From positions 1,257,501-1,321,500 of the forward strand of contig NZ_BNEA01000001.1 in NCBI RefSeq assembly GCF_016860525.1: a stretch of 64,000 nt of DNA, in the 5' to 3' direction. Both the position numbers and the translations under genes were made by a program. A model generated the notes under the pieces. That model had not been told where the DNA came from and did not search any database. It worked only from the letters and a program-made list of their open reading frames with translations. Each line of letters opens with the position of its first letter. Position 1 is the first letter of the stretch. The stretch is from Streptomyces rubradiris. GTDB lineage: Bacteria > Actinomycetota > Actinomycetes > Streptomycetales > Streptomycetaceae. Positions 1 through 8,100 of this stretch are shown here, one piece after another.

Positions 1-335
1 ACGGTGAGCGGCTCGTCCCGGCGGAGCCGGTCGTGGGCGAGGCCGATGCCGCGCCGTTCCAGGAGCATGGTGTAGTCGGTCTCCGGCGGGACCGGGACGG
101 GGTCGAGCCCGCGCTTCTTCAGCAGGGCGCGGAAGATGCGGCCGTGCTTGTCCTCGTCGGCGCCGTGCCGGGCGATCTTCGGGGCGAGCGCGCGTTCCCC
201 GTCCGGGACCAGCGCGGCGATCCGGCCGTTCTCCCAGCCGCCCTGGGCCTCCCCGCCGGCGGCGATGGAGCAGAAGAGCCGGAAGGACTCGTCGTGGTCG
301 AGGATCTCCTGGAACAGACTCCTGGCCGACAGCAT
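1..335 (-). CDS. ferritin-like domain protein, C-terminus outside window
   Basis: The first 111 residues of a leftward gene are present. The helical N-terminus has acidic and histidine residues spaced as in ferritin-like four-helix proteins, including an E-x-x-H motif (EDKH, residues 61-64) inside a longer acidic stretch. Such proteins usually bind a di-iron centre or act as small oxidative-stress or storage proteins; the substrate cannot be told from this fragment. The ATG is chosen because GGAGAGG lies 6-7 bases upstream. An alternative ATG eight bases further upstream opens a different, arginine/serine-rich frame and is a shadow. The gene continues past the left window edge, so length and the second EXXH motif cannot be judged. 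Confidence 0.75.
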   Translation of the reverse strand, partial: MLSARSLFQEILDHDESFRLFCSIAAGGEAQGGWENGRIAALVPDGERALAPKIARHGADEDKHGRIFRALLKKRGLDPVPVPPETDYTMLLERRGIGLAHDRLRRDEPLT

Positions 336-632
336 CGCAGCACCTCTCCGCTCCACAGGGTTCCGCGGGCCTACCGGGGGCTCTGGTGGCTTTCGGGGCT
401 TCGGGGGCTCGCGAGACCGAGTCAAATGCGGGCAGAAAGAAGGCGCAACAGGGCAGTCGACCGAATCGGCCGAACGAAGGACCGCGAAGGCGGGAAGAAG
501 CCGGGAAAGAAGCGCGCCGAGGGTCGTAACCGCGCGGCGCCGGTGGCGTTGTTCCCGGTGACGGCCGTGGCGGGGAAGACCCCCGAGCCCCCACCACGGC
601 CGCGAAAGTCCCCCCCTCCCGCGGAGCTGCGC

Positions 633-1688
633 TCACGCCAGCCCGGCGCGCTCCAGGGCCTCACTGCCGGCCCGCAGGGAGGCGAGCCGCTCCTCGAGCG
701 TGAAGCCGGCCGGGGCCAGGCTGAGGGTCGTGACCCCGGCGGCGGCGTAGGCCTTCATCCGGTCGGCGATCCGGTCGACGGAGCCCAGCAGCGTCGTGCG
801 GTCGATGAGGTCCTGCGGGACCGCGGCGGCGGCGCCCTGCTTGTCCCCGGACAGATATTTCCGCTGGATCTCGGCGGCCTCCTCCTCGTACCCCATGCGC
901 TGGGCGAGCTGGTTGTAGAAGTTCTGCTTGGCGCTGCCCATGCCGCCGACATACAGCGCGGTGTACGGGCGGAAGGTGTCGGCGAGCCGGGCCACGTCCT
1001 TGTCGTCGCCGAGGGCGATCGGCAGGGTCGGGCACACGTCGAACCCGTCCAGCGTCAGCCCCGCCCTCTCCCGCCCGGCGCGCAGGTACTTGACCGTGGT
1101 CTCCTCCAGGTGCTCGGCGGAGGGGAAGATCAGCAGCGCGCCGTCGGCGATCTCACCGGTCTGCTCCAGGTTCTTCGGGCCGATGGCGGCGATGTAGAGC
1201 GGGATGTGCTCGCGCTGCGGGTGCACGGTCAGCTTGATGGGCTTGCCGGGGCCGCCGGGCAGCGGCAGCGTCCAGTGCTCCCCCTCGAACGTCAGCCGCT
1301 CCCGGGTCATCGCCTTGCGGACGATCTCCACGTACTCGCGGGTGCGGGACAGCGGCTTGTCGAACTTCACGCCGTACCAGCCCTCGGAGACCTGCGGGCC
1401 GGAGACGCCGAGGCCGAGCCGGAACCGGCCGCCGGAGAGCGAGTCCAGCGTGGCCGCGGTCATCGCCGTCATCGCGGGCTGGCGGGCCGGGATCTGGAAG
1501 ATGGCGGAGCCGACGTCGATGCGCTCGGTCTGCGCGGCGACCCAGCTGAGCACGGTGGCCGCGTCGGAGCCGTAGGCCTCGGCGGCCCAGCACACCGCGT
1601 AGCCCAGCCGGTCGGCCTCCTGTGCCACGGCCAGGTTGTCGCCGTCCATTCCGGCACCCCAGTAACCGAGGTTGATCCCGAGCTGCAT
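633..1688 (-). CDS. LLM class F420-dependent oxidoreductase
   Basis: A 351-residue TIM-barrel protein of the luciferase-like monooxygenase family, subgroup that uses coenzyme F420 in actinobacteria. Seen: the N-terminal strand MQLGINLGYWG, the motif SGGRFRLGLGVSG near residue 85-97 that is typical of this family, and a normal full length. These enzymes reduce or oxidise diverse substrates by hydride transfer with F420; the substrate is not predictable. The ATG is supported by AAGGGGA seven bases upstream. It stands alone, divergent from the next aldo/keto reductase, with a 290-bp gap between them. Confidence 0.85.
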   Translation of the reverse strand: MQLGINLGYWGAGMDGDNLAVAQEADRLGYAVCWAAEAYGSDAATVLSWVAAQTERIDVGSAIFQIPARQPAMTAMTAATLDSLSGGRFRLGLGVSGPQVSEGWYGVKFDKPLSRTREYVEIVRKAMTRERLTFEGEHWTLPLPGGPGKPIKLTVHPQREHIPLYIAAIGPKNLEQTGEIADGALLIFPSAEHLEETTVKYLRAGRERAGLTLDGFDVCPTLPIALGDDKDVARLADTFRPYTALYVGGMGSAKQNFYNQLAQRMGYEEEAAEIQRKYLSGDKQGAAAAVPQDLIDRTTLLGSVDRIADRMKAYAAAGVTTLSLAPAGFTLEERLASLRAGSEALERAGLA

Positions 1689-1930
1689 GCGCGATTCCCC
1701 TTACCCGTGAGTAACGTGCTTGTGGGGCAGACCTTAGCGCGGGGACCGGGGGGGTGGGAGGGCGGAGCGGCGGCGGACGGGCGGAGGGTCCCCGTGCCTC
1801 TTCGGGAGAGGGAAAGGCGGGGCATCGGCTTCGGGAGGGGGAAGGGCAGGGGCGGTCGACCTCGGCAGACGGAACGGCGGGAAGTCCCCGCGCGGAGACG
1901 GAACGCGGGAGTCGTCCCCTTCGGGGGTGG

Positions 1931-1939
1931 TTATCCACA
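1931..1939 (+). promoter_or_regulatory. single DnaA-box-like 9-mer
   Basis: TTATCCACA matches the consensus DnaA box exactly. It stands alone, about 40 bases before the next start codon in the divergent gap between two oxidoreductase genes. One box is no origin; it could titrate DnaA or be chance. The rest of this 290-bp gap is purine-rich on the + strand and shows no clear promoter. Confidence 0.3.
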
Positions 1940-1980
1940 GGCAACCCATCGCACCGGTTCTGGCCAGTAATCTCGCCCGC

Positions 1981-2964
1981 ATGGAGCAGAGGCATCTCGG
2001 CCGTACCGGCCTGCGCGTGTCCCGGATCGGACTCGGCACCCTCACCTGGGGGCGGGACACCGACGAGCACGACGCCGCTGACATGCTGAAGACGTTCTGG
2101 GAGGCCGGCGGCACCCTCGTCGACACCGCCGACGTGTACGGCGACGGGGAGGCGGAGTATCTGCTCGGGCGGCTCATGGACGGGCTGGTGCCGCGCCGGG
2201 ATCTGGTCATCTCCACCAAGGCCGGCAGCGTGCCCGACCCCGAGCGCCGCTTCGACGGCTCCCGGGGCCACCTGCTCGCCGCGCTCGACGCCTCCCTCGC
2301 CCGCCTCGGCACGGAGTACGTCGACCTGTGGCACATCCACGCCTACGACACCGAGACCCCCCTGGAGGAGACGCTCCAGGCCCTCGACCTGGCGGTGAGC
2401 AGCGGCCGGGCCCGGTACGCCGGTGTCTCGAACTTCTGCGGCTGGCAGCTGGCCAAGGCGGCCACCTGGCAGCTCGCGGCGCCGGGCACCCGCACCCGGC
2501 TGGCCAGCACCCAGATGGAGTACTCGCTGCTCCAGCGCGGTGTGGAGCGCGAGGTGCTGCCGGCCGCGCTCGACCTCGGCGTGGGCCTGCTGCCGTCCTC
2601 GCCGCTCGGCCGGGGCGTGCTCACCGGGAAGTACCGGCACGCCACCCCGCCGGATTCGCGCGGTGCCTCCGAGGACCTCGCGCCGTTCGTCGAGCCGTAC
2701 CTGGACGACACCGCGACCCGCATCGTGGACGCGGTGACGACGGCGGCCGACGGGCTCGCGGTGACCCCGCTCCAGGTGGCGCTGGCGTGGGTGCGGGACC
2801 GGCCCGGGGTGGCCGCGCCGATCGTCGGCGCGCGCACCGCGCAGCAGCTCACGGCGGCGTTGTCAGTGGAGGCCCTTAGTCTTCCTGACGAGATCTGCCG
2901 GGCGCTGGACGATGTGTCGGCGCCCGTGCACCGCTATCCCGATCACGACTGGAGCACGCTGTGA
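1981..2964 (+). CDS. aldo/keto reductase
   Basis: A 327-residue (alpha/beta)8 NADP(H)-dependent aldo/keto reductase. The opening LGRTGLRVSRIGLGT is typical of the family, and the catalytic tetrad is visible as Asp48, Tyr53, Lys80 and His120. It probably reduces an aldehyde or ketone in the cytoplasm; substrate unknown. A longer in-frame start 54 bases upstream adds non-homologous residues, so the ATG preceding MEQRHLG is used, although its ribosome binding site is weak. The stop overlaps the GTG start of the following RecD2-like gene (GTGA), which indicates translational coupling. Confidence 0.88.
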   Translation: MEQRHLGRTGLRVSRIGLGTLTWGRDTDEHDAADMLKTFWEAGGTLVDTADVYGDGEAEYLLGRLMDGLVPRRDLVISTKAGSVPDPERRFDGSRGHLLAALDASLARLGTEYVDLWHIHAYDTETPLEETLQALDLAVSSGRARYAGVSNFCGWQLAKAATWQLAAPGTRTRLASTQMEYSLLQRGVEREVLPAALDLGVGLLPSSPLGRGVLTGKYRHATPPDSRGASEDLAPFVEPYLDDTATRIVDAVTTAADGLAVTPLQVALAWVRDRPGVAAPIVGARTAQQLTAALSVEALSLPDEICRALDDVSAPVHRYPDHDWSTL

Positions 2965-5618
2965 GCACGGAGCCGGAGACCACGGAGGAAGCCGGGCCGG
3001 GGACGCCGGACACCCGTGGGACACGGGAGGGGGGCACCGAGGGGAGCGCCGGCGGGAACGCCGACGCGAGTACGGAGGACATCGGTGCCGTTGAGGGCGA
3101 CGATGCCGGTGCCGGCGCCTCGGAGGGCGACGGTACCCCTGAGGAGGCCGGTGCCTCGGAGCACGACGGTGCGTCGGAGGGCGACGGTCCTGAGGAGGCC
3201 GGTGCCTCGGCGGGTGCCGAGGGTGCCGCCGGGGAGGGCGCGGGCGACGCGGGTGCGTTGTCCGAGGCGGAGGCCGAGCTGGCCGCGCAGCGGATCGAGC
3301 GGGAGCGGATCGAGCGGCGCAAGGCCGAGAAGAAGGGACCCATCGCCAGCGGCACCAAGCTCAGCGGCAAGGCGGCCGACCTGCTCGCGGCGGTCCGGGC
3401 GGTGGAGAGCGGCGAGAAGCCGGTGGCCACGGTGTTCACCGAGCCGGCCCCGGCACCGCGCCGCCCCGCCCCGGAACCGGTGCGCCGGCCCCAGCCCGCC
3501 CCCGCCCCCGTCGCGCCCGCCGCCCCCGCGCCGGAGACCGTCGACGCCGTGCGCCGGGTACTGGCCGAGGGCGGCGCGCCGGACAGCCTGGCCCCCCAGG
3601 TGGCCGCGGTGCTCGGCGAGGGCGCCGGCACCACGCTCCGGGAGGACCCCTGGCAGCTGCTCCGGGTCGGCGGGGTACGGCCGGAGCAGGCCGACGGCTT
3701 CGCGCGGGCGCTGCTCGGGCCGGGCTGCGGCCCGGGTGACGCGCGGCGCGGCCGGGCGGTGACGGTCTGGCTGCTGGAGCAGGCGGCCGTGGCCGGGCAC
3801 ACCGCCCTGGAGCTGCCCACGCTCACCGCGGCGCTCGGCCGGCAGGGCGTGCCGGATCCGGACGCGGCGGTACAGGACACGCTCGCCGAGGGTGAGGCGC
3901 TGGTGTTCCAGGACGCCTTGGAGGAGCCCGGCGCGTCCGCGCCCCAGGACGCCGACGAGGAGCAGGAGCGGCCGGTCCGGGTCCTGGTCGGTCTGGAGCG
4001 GTACGCCATGGCGGAGGAGAGCCTCGCCGACGGCCTGGCCCGGCTGGCCAACTCCGTGCCCGAGGAGGCCGGGCAGGCGTGGGAGGCGGTCACGGCCGGG
4101 CTGTCCGGCGGCGCGGCCGAGCTGGCCCGCGCGGTCGCGGGACACGGTCTGGTGCTGCACACCGGCGGCGAGGCGGCCCGCGCGGAACCGGCCGCGCTGC
4201 TCGCCGCCGCCCGCGCGGCGGGCCTGCGGGCCTACGCCGCCTGCCACACCCTGGACGGCCGCAGCCGCCTGACGGCACACCTGGGAGCGGCCTCCGGGCG
4301 GGAGGGAGCAGCCACGGGACGTCCGGTGGCGAATCCGGCACGGCAGGGCGAGGCCACGGCACGGCCGATGGCAGATCCCGCACCGCAGGGCCAGGCCACG
4401 GCACGGCCGATGGCAGATCCCGCACCGCAGGGCCAGGCCACGGCACGGCCGATGGCAGATCCCGCACGGCAGGGCGAGGTCACGGCACGGCCGAGCGGGC
4501 ACCCGGCCCAGCCGGGGACAGCCTCGGTAGAGCCGGACGCGCCCCCCGCACAGCCAGGCGCGGCCCCCGCACAGCCGGGAGCAGCCCCCGAAGTGCCGAG
4601 CGCGGCCCCTGTGCGGCCGGGACCGGGCGGGCACCCGGGCCCGTCGGCCGTGGAGCCGGGTGCTCACGGGGTCGTCACCGTTTCCGGGCTGCTGGCCGGG
4701 GTCGAAGGGCCGGGGCGCGACGCCGACGGGGCTCTGGATGTCGATCTGCTGATCGTGCTGGACGCGCCGCAGCTCGATGTGGAGGGTGCCGCGATGCTGG
4801 TGGAGTCGTTGCCCGACGGGGCGCGGCTCGTGCTCAGCGGTGACCCCGGGGTGCTGTGGTCGGCCGGGCCGGGCCGGATCTTCGCCGACCTGCTCGCGGC
4901 CCGGATCTGCCCGCAGGCCGTCTCCCGCGTGCCGGACCCCGGCCCGCTGGGCGAGCTGGTCTCCGGCATCGGCGTCGGCGAGCTGAACCAGGTCGCCGCC
5001 CCCGGCAAGGAGATCGTCATCGTGCCGGTGCGGGACGCGGGCGAGGCGGTGCACCGGACGGTGCAACTGGTGGCGGACTCGGTGCCGCGGGCGATCGGCG
5101 TCCCGGCCGACCAGACCGTGGTGATCACCCCGGGCCACGGCGGCGCCGCGGGCACCCGCGCCCTCAACTCCGCGCTGAAGCAGCGCCTCAACCCCGGTCC
5201 CGGCCGGTTCGGCGGCTTCGACCCCGGTGACCGGATCGCCTACTCCCCCGCGCCGGGGCGTACGGTGCCGGGCGTGGTGGTGAAGGCCGACGCCGACGGG
5301 CTGCACCTGTCGTGCGCCGGCGCCCCCGTCGTCGTACCGCGCGAGCGGGTGGAGGGCAGTGTCCGGCACGGCTGGGCGCTCACCGCGCACCAGGCGGCGG
5401 GTGCCCGCTGGCCGGCGGCGGTCGTGGTGCTGCCCGGCGACGCGGCGCAGGCGCTCAGCCGTCCGTGGGTGTACACGGCGTTCGGCCGGGCGGAACGCCA
5501 CCTGTCCGTGGTGCACGGCGTGGAGCAGGCCCTGCCGAGGGCGGTCGCGGAGGTCCCGGCCAAGCCCCGCACCACTCGCCTGGGGACCCTGCTGCGCACG
5601 CAGGCGCCGGCGAGCTGA
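2961..5618 (+). CDS. RecD2-like helix-hairpin-helix protein lacking ATPase motifs
   Basis: An 885-residue protein with the domain order of RecD2 helicases but with eroded catalytic motifs. An acidic, repetitive N-terminus (about 1-100) leads to a basic segment and a Pro/Ala linker, then a helix-hairpin-helix region (about 195-300). Near residue 400, where the P-loop should be, the sequence reads HTGGEAARAEP with no GKT. Near 592 the Walker B position reads LIVLDAPQLD, so the Glu of the usual DE is absent. An SH3-like segment (about 755) and a UvrD-type C-terminal domain (about 790-885) follow. Residues 460-515 are four copies of a 14-residue repeat. It probably binds DNA or protein partners rather than unwinding DNA; that is inference. 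GTG start, overlapping the upstream stop. Confidence 0.75.
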   Translation: MSTEPETTEEAGPGTPDTRGTREGGTEGSAGGNADASTEDIGAVEGDDAGAGASEGDGTPEEAGASEHDGASEGDGPEEAGASAGAEGAAGEGAGDAGALSEAEAELAAQRIERERIERRKAEKKGPIASGTKLSGKAADLLAAVRAVESGEKPVATVFTEPAPAPRRPAPEPVRRPQPAPAPVAPAAPAPETVDAVRRVLAEGGAPDSLAPQVAAVLGEGAGTTLREDPWQLLRVGGVRPEQADGFARALLGPGCGPGDARRGRAVTVWLLEQAAVAGHTALELPTLTAALGRQGVPDPDAAVQDTLAEGEALVFQDALEEPGASAPQDADEEQERPVRVLVGLERYAMAEESLADGLARLANSVPEEAGQAWEAVTAGLSGGAAELARAVAGHGLVLHTGGEAARAEPAALLAAARAAGLRAYAACHTLDGRSRLTAHLGAASGREGAATGRPVANPARQGEATARPMADPAPQGQATARPMADPAPQGQATARPMADPARQGEVTARPSGHPAQPGTASVEPDAPPAQPGAAPAQPGAAPEVPSAAPVRPGPGGHPGPSAVEPGAHGVVTVSGLLAGVEGPGRDADGALDVDLLIVLDAPQLDVEGAAMLVESLPDGARLVLSGDPGVLWSAGPGRIFADLLAARICPQAVSRVPDPGPLGELVSGIGVGELNQVAAPGKEIVIVPVRDAGEAVHRTVQLVADSVPRAIGVPADQTVVITPGHGGAAGTRALNSALKQRLNPGPGRFGGFDPGDRIAYSPAPGRTVPGVVVKADADGLHLSCAGAPVVVPRERVEGSVRHGWALTAHQAAGARWPAAVVVLPGDAAQALSRPWVYTAFGRAERHLSVVHGVEQALPRAVAEVPAKPRTTRLGTLLRTQAPAS
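4338..4505 (+). repeat. in-frame 42-bp tandem repeat within RecD2-like gene
   Basis: Four 42-bp units keep the reading frame and encode 14-residue repeats of the type APQGQATARPMADP. The two central units are identical, the first differs slightly and the last decays. It is a flexible linker expansion, likely variable between strains. Confidence 0.85.
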
Positions 5619-5635
5619 TCCCGCCCGGGGGGAAT

Positions 5636-5677
5636 CCGGCGGTGCCGTACCGGGCCCGGCCCGCACGGCACCGCCGG
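5636..5677. terminator. bidirectional terminator hairpin
   Basis: A perfect 13-bp inverted repeat (CCGGCGGTGCCGT with its complement) around a 16-base loop lies between two convergent genes, so it can end transcription from both sides. There is no U-tract, as is usual in Streptomyces. Confidence 0.8.
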
Positions 5678-5684
5678 TCCCGCC

Positions 5685-6377
5685 TCACTTGTCGGCGTCG
5701 AGCGGCTCCAGCTCCTCGTCGTCGTCCTCGACGAAGTCCAGCTCGTCCTCGTCCTCGTCGTCGGAGGCGTCGTCATCGAAGACGGCGCTCACGTCGAAGC
5801 GGCACACCACCGCTTGCGGGTCGATGTGCTCGAACGGCGCCGCCAGCCACTCCCCGGCCTCGGGCGGTTCCTCGGCCGCCGTGACCCAGAGCGTGGAGTC
5901 GCCCTCCTCCAGGCCGAACTCCTTGTGCCGGGAGGCGATCTCGTCCGGTTCGAACTCGCCGAACAGGATTCCGAGCGCGCCGGGGACGCTCGCGGCGGCC
6001 CCGTCCTCGTCGCCGCCGTCGTCGTACTCCGCCGCCTCGACCCGCTGGGCCTGGGCCAGCAGTCGCTGGGGTTCCGCCACGGTGTAGTCGCGGCGGACCA
6101 GCACACTGATCGCATGCGGTTCCCCGGGCCCGGCGTACGGCGGCAGGGTGTCCTCGGCGCCGGGGATCTCGAAGGGCGTGACCTCGTCGTAGCGGTCGTA
6201 GAGCAGCTCGTCGTACGCCTCGGCGGCTGCGGCCAGCTGGTTGAACGCCTCGGAGACGGCCGGGTCGTCCTCCCCCGACCTGCGTTCGATCGCAGCCAGA
6301 TGACGGTCGAGCGCGGTCTTGACCGCCTCGGCGGCGGCGCGTACCTCGGCAGCGGTGGGCTGCGCAGCATCAGACAT
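5685..6377 (-). CDS. conserved acidic protein of unknown function
   Basis: A 230-residue cytoplasmic protein without recognised motifs. The N-terminal third is predicted helical (MSDAAQPTAAEVRAAAEA), the middle is mixed, and the last 30 residues are almost all Asp and Glu. Start: the ATG at MSDAAQ is preferred because the upstream extension runs through the promoter region of the divergent small gene and adds Cys-containing residues without homology character. It is divergent from the DUF5703 gene with under 50 bp between starts, so both promoters overlap. I believe it is widely conserved in Streptomyces, but I cannot name a function. Confidence 0.75.
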   Translation of the reverse strand: MSDAAQPTAAEVRAAAEAVKTALDRHLAAIERRSGEDDPAVSEAFNQLAAAAEAYDELLYDRYDEVTPFEIPGAEDTLPPYAGPGEPHAISVLVRRDYTVAEPQRLLAQAQRVEAAEYDDGGDEDGAAASVPGALGILFGEFEPDEIASRHKEFGLEEGDSTLWVTAAEEPPEAGEWLAAPFEHIDPQAVVCRFDVSAVFDDDASDDEDEDELDFVEDDDEELEPLDADK

Positions 6378-6424
6378 AGTGCAGACGCTATCCGTACCGG
6401 GCACCAGCCCGCACAATAGATGCG

Positions 6425-6613
6425 ATGCCGGAATACGAATTTGTCGACGTGTACGTGCCTCGCGGGGTCTCCCGCAAGGAGGCGACGCGTCTGCTGACGG
6501 ATCATGCCGAGTACGGACACTGGGAGTTGGACCGACTGAGTCTGTTGCGCGACGGCAGTCGCAAGGTGCGGCTGCGCCGGCGGATCATCCGCCAGGTGCG
6601 AGCCACATGGTGA
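6425..6613 (+). CDS. DUF5703 family small basic protein
   Basis: A 62-residue protein, MPEYEFVDVYVPRG at its start and strongly basic at its end (RKVRLRRRIIRQVRATW). This matches the small actinobacterial DUF5703 family, whose role is unknown. It follows a 47-bp divergent gap after the acidic protein gene and ends at a strong hairpin terminator, so it is monocistronic. Size and high conservation of such proteins suggest a real gene despite the short length. Confidence 0.85.
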   Translation: MPEYEFVDVYVPRGVSRKEATRLLTDHAEYGHWELDRLSLLRDGSRKVRLRRRIIRQVRATW

Positions 6614-6640
6614 GCCCGGCATCCGAGCCGGACACGTACG

Positions 6641-6673
6641 GAGCGGGCCCCGCCGGCATGGCAGGGCCCGCTC
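6641..6673. terminator. hairpin terminator between DUF5703 and chaplin genes
   Basis: A perfect 10-bp stem, GAGCGGGCCC with its complement, a 13-base loop and a short T-run (CGTTTT) on the + strand. It lies between convergent genes and serves at least the + strand gene. Confidence 0.85.
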
Positions 6674-6725
6674 CGTTTTCCGCTCGCCGCTGTGCGGTCA
6701 CCCTGTGCCGGTCACCGCGGTGCGA

Positions 6726-7574
6726 TCATCGCGCGGCCCGGGCCTTGCGGTAGAGGACCGTACCGGCGAGCAGCGCGGCGGCGCCGGCCGGCAGCGCGAT
6801 GCCGAGCGGCACGTCACCGCCGGTGTGCGCGAGTTGACCGCCGGTCTGCGGCTGGAGCGGGCGGCCCGCCTCCGCAGTGACCTGGGACCCGCCGCGGGGG
6901 CCGGGGCCGTGCCCGGCCGGCGGGGTGCCCGGGCCGGGGCGGCCGGGCTGACCGGGCTCGCCGGGCTCAACGGGGTCGCCCGGCTGAGCAGGGTGCCCCG
7001 GCTGCCACGGTTTCCCCGGGTCGCCCGGCTTCCCGGGCTCACCCGGATGCCCCGGGCGGCCCGGTCCGGTCGGCTCACCCGGCCCTCCCGGCCTTTGCGG
7101 CTTCCCGGGCGGGTTGCCGTACCCCCCGTCGCCGGCGCAGTCGTTGCCCGTCGTGGTGTTGCCCACACCGATGACGTCGACGCTGTTGCCGCACACGTTC
7201 ACCGGGATGTCGACCGGCACCTGCACGGTGTTGCCGGATCCGACGCCCGGCGAGCCGCCGGTGCGACCGTCCGCGCGCGAGCCGCCGGAGCCGCTGCCCG
7301 CGGAACCGCCCGGCCGGTTCCCCGAAGTGCCGCCGTGGTGGGCGCACTTGTTCCCCACCGACGGGTTGAGCAGCCCGACGACGTTCACGGTGTTGCCGCA
7401 GATGTTCACCGGAGCGTGCACCGGTGCCTGCACCGTGTTGCCGGACAGTACGCCGGGTGAGTCCCCGGCGGCGCCCCTGGCGCCCGAGTCGGCGTGTGCG
7501 TAGCCGCTCGCGGCGGCGATCACACCGGTCGCGGCGGCCATGGTCATCAGGCCTTTGCGCGTGCCCTCACGCAT
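6726..7574 (-). CDS. chpC: long chaplin with two chaplin domains and sortase signal
   Basis: A 282-residue cell-wall-anchored chaplin, a hydrophobic surface protein that helps coat aerial hyphae. Seen in order: a Sec signal peptide (about 1-29, ending in AHA), a chaplin domain (about 30-83) with the paired Cys, a Gly/Ser linker, a second chaplin domain (about 108-150), a collagen-like Pro/Gly linker of G-x-P triplets, then LAHTG (248-252), a membrane segment and a basic tail YRKARAAR. LAxTG is the class E sortase signal of long chaplins. The symbol follows its place beside the short chaplin as in S. coelicolor chpC/chpH; assignment among ChpA-C is by context. Start is preceded by a GGGGGG-type ribosome binding site. 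Confidence 0.88.
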   Translation of the reverse strand: MREGTRKGLMTMAAATGVIAAASGYAHADSGARGAAGDSPGVLSGNTVQAPVHAPVNICGNTVNVVGLLNPSVGNKCAHHGGTSGNRPGGSAGSGSGGSRADGRTGGSPGVGSGNTVQVPVDIPVNVCGNSVDVIGVGNTTTGNDCAGDGGYGNPPGKPQRPGGPGEPTGPGRPGHPGEPGKPGDPGKPWQPGHPAQPGDPVEPGEPGQPGRPGPGTPPAGHGPGPRGGSQVTAEAGRPLQPQTGGQLAHTGGDVPLGIALPAGAAALLAGTVLYRKARAAR

Positions 7575-7622
7575 GCTGGATTCCCCCCTGCCTTCCGTGC
7601 TTTCGTTCTTCCGAAAAGCCGG

Positions 7623-7659
7623 TCGGCCCCGGAGCGCGTGGCGCGCGCTCCGGGGCCGA
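7623..7659 (-). terminator. strong terminator downstream of short chaplin
   Basis: A 16-bp perfect stem (TCGGCCCCGGAGCGCG and complement) around a 5-base loop lies 35 bases after the short chaplin stop and before the long chaplin start. It separates the two transcripts, so the chaplins are probably expressed independently. Confidence 0.85.
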
Positions 7660-7693
7660 CGGCTCGTAAAGGACGCCCCTCAGGGAGCCTGCG

Positions 7694-7927
7694 TCACTTG
7701 TTGACGCAGGCGTTGCCGAAGGCGGGGTTCAGGACGCCGACCACGTCGATCGTGTTGCCGCACACGTTCACCGGGACGTGGATGGGCGCCTGGATGACGT
7801 TGCCGGACACGACACCCGGGGAGTTCAGGGCGGCACCCTGAGCACCGGAGTCGGCGACGGCGAGGCCCGCACCCGCGAGAACCAGACCACCGGTGGCGGC
7901 CGCAGCTGCGACGACCTTCTTGATCAT
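7694..7927 (-). CDS. chpH: short chaplin ChpH
   Basis: A 77-residue secreted chaplin: signal peptide (about 1-26, MIKKVVAAAAATGG at the start), then one chaplin domain with two Cys and the Gly-Asn-rich amyloid-forming pattern, ending FGNACVNK. Short chaplins self-assemble at the air-water interface and lower surface tension for aerial growth. Length and sequence match what I recall of S. coelicolor ChpH. The ATG is fixed by a perfect AGGAGGAAG six bases upstream; a longer frame adds ten residues from the leader. A sigma-BldN-like promoter lies 50-80 bases upstream and a strong terminator follows. Confidence 0.93.
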   Translation of the reverse strand: MIKKVVAAAAATGGLVLAGAGLAVADSGAQGAALNSPGVVSGNVIQAPIHVPVNVCGNTIDVVGVLNPAFGNACVNK

Positions 7928-7977
7928 TCTTCCTCCTAGTTGGCAATGCGACCCCAAGGCGCGGGATCACATCAGAT

Positions 7978-8005
7978 GCAACGAGGAGGAACTAATGAAG
8001 CTACG
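7978..8005 (-). promoter_or_regulatory. candidate sigma-BldN promoter of chpH
   Basis: Read on the minus strand, CGTAGC is followed 16 bases later by CGTTGC. The sigma-BldN consensus as I remember it is CGTAAC-N16-CGTTGA, so each hexamer differs at one base. Transcription would begin about 45 bases before the chpH start. BldN control of chaplins is established in Streptomyces; the site itself is inferred from sequence. Confidence 0.6.
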
Positions 8006-8100
8006 AACTGATCGTCTCATTCACCCGTCTCAGCGCGCCTCGTACGACTGCCCGAATATCGCGGCGTACGCCCCGGCCCGGGGAGGGCGCGGGCGCGGCC

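Noticed and set aside
1931..1939. DnaA box as part of an origin
   Set aside because: Single site, no cluster, no dnaA or dnaN nearby.
33..1970. 645-codon plus-strand ORF
   Set aside because: Antisense shadow of the ferritin-like and F420 oxidoreductase genes; typical GC-rich Arg/Gly translation.
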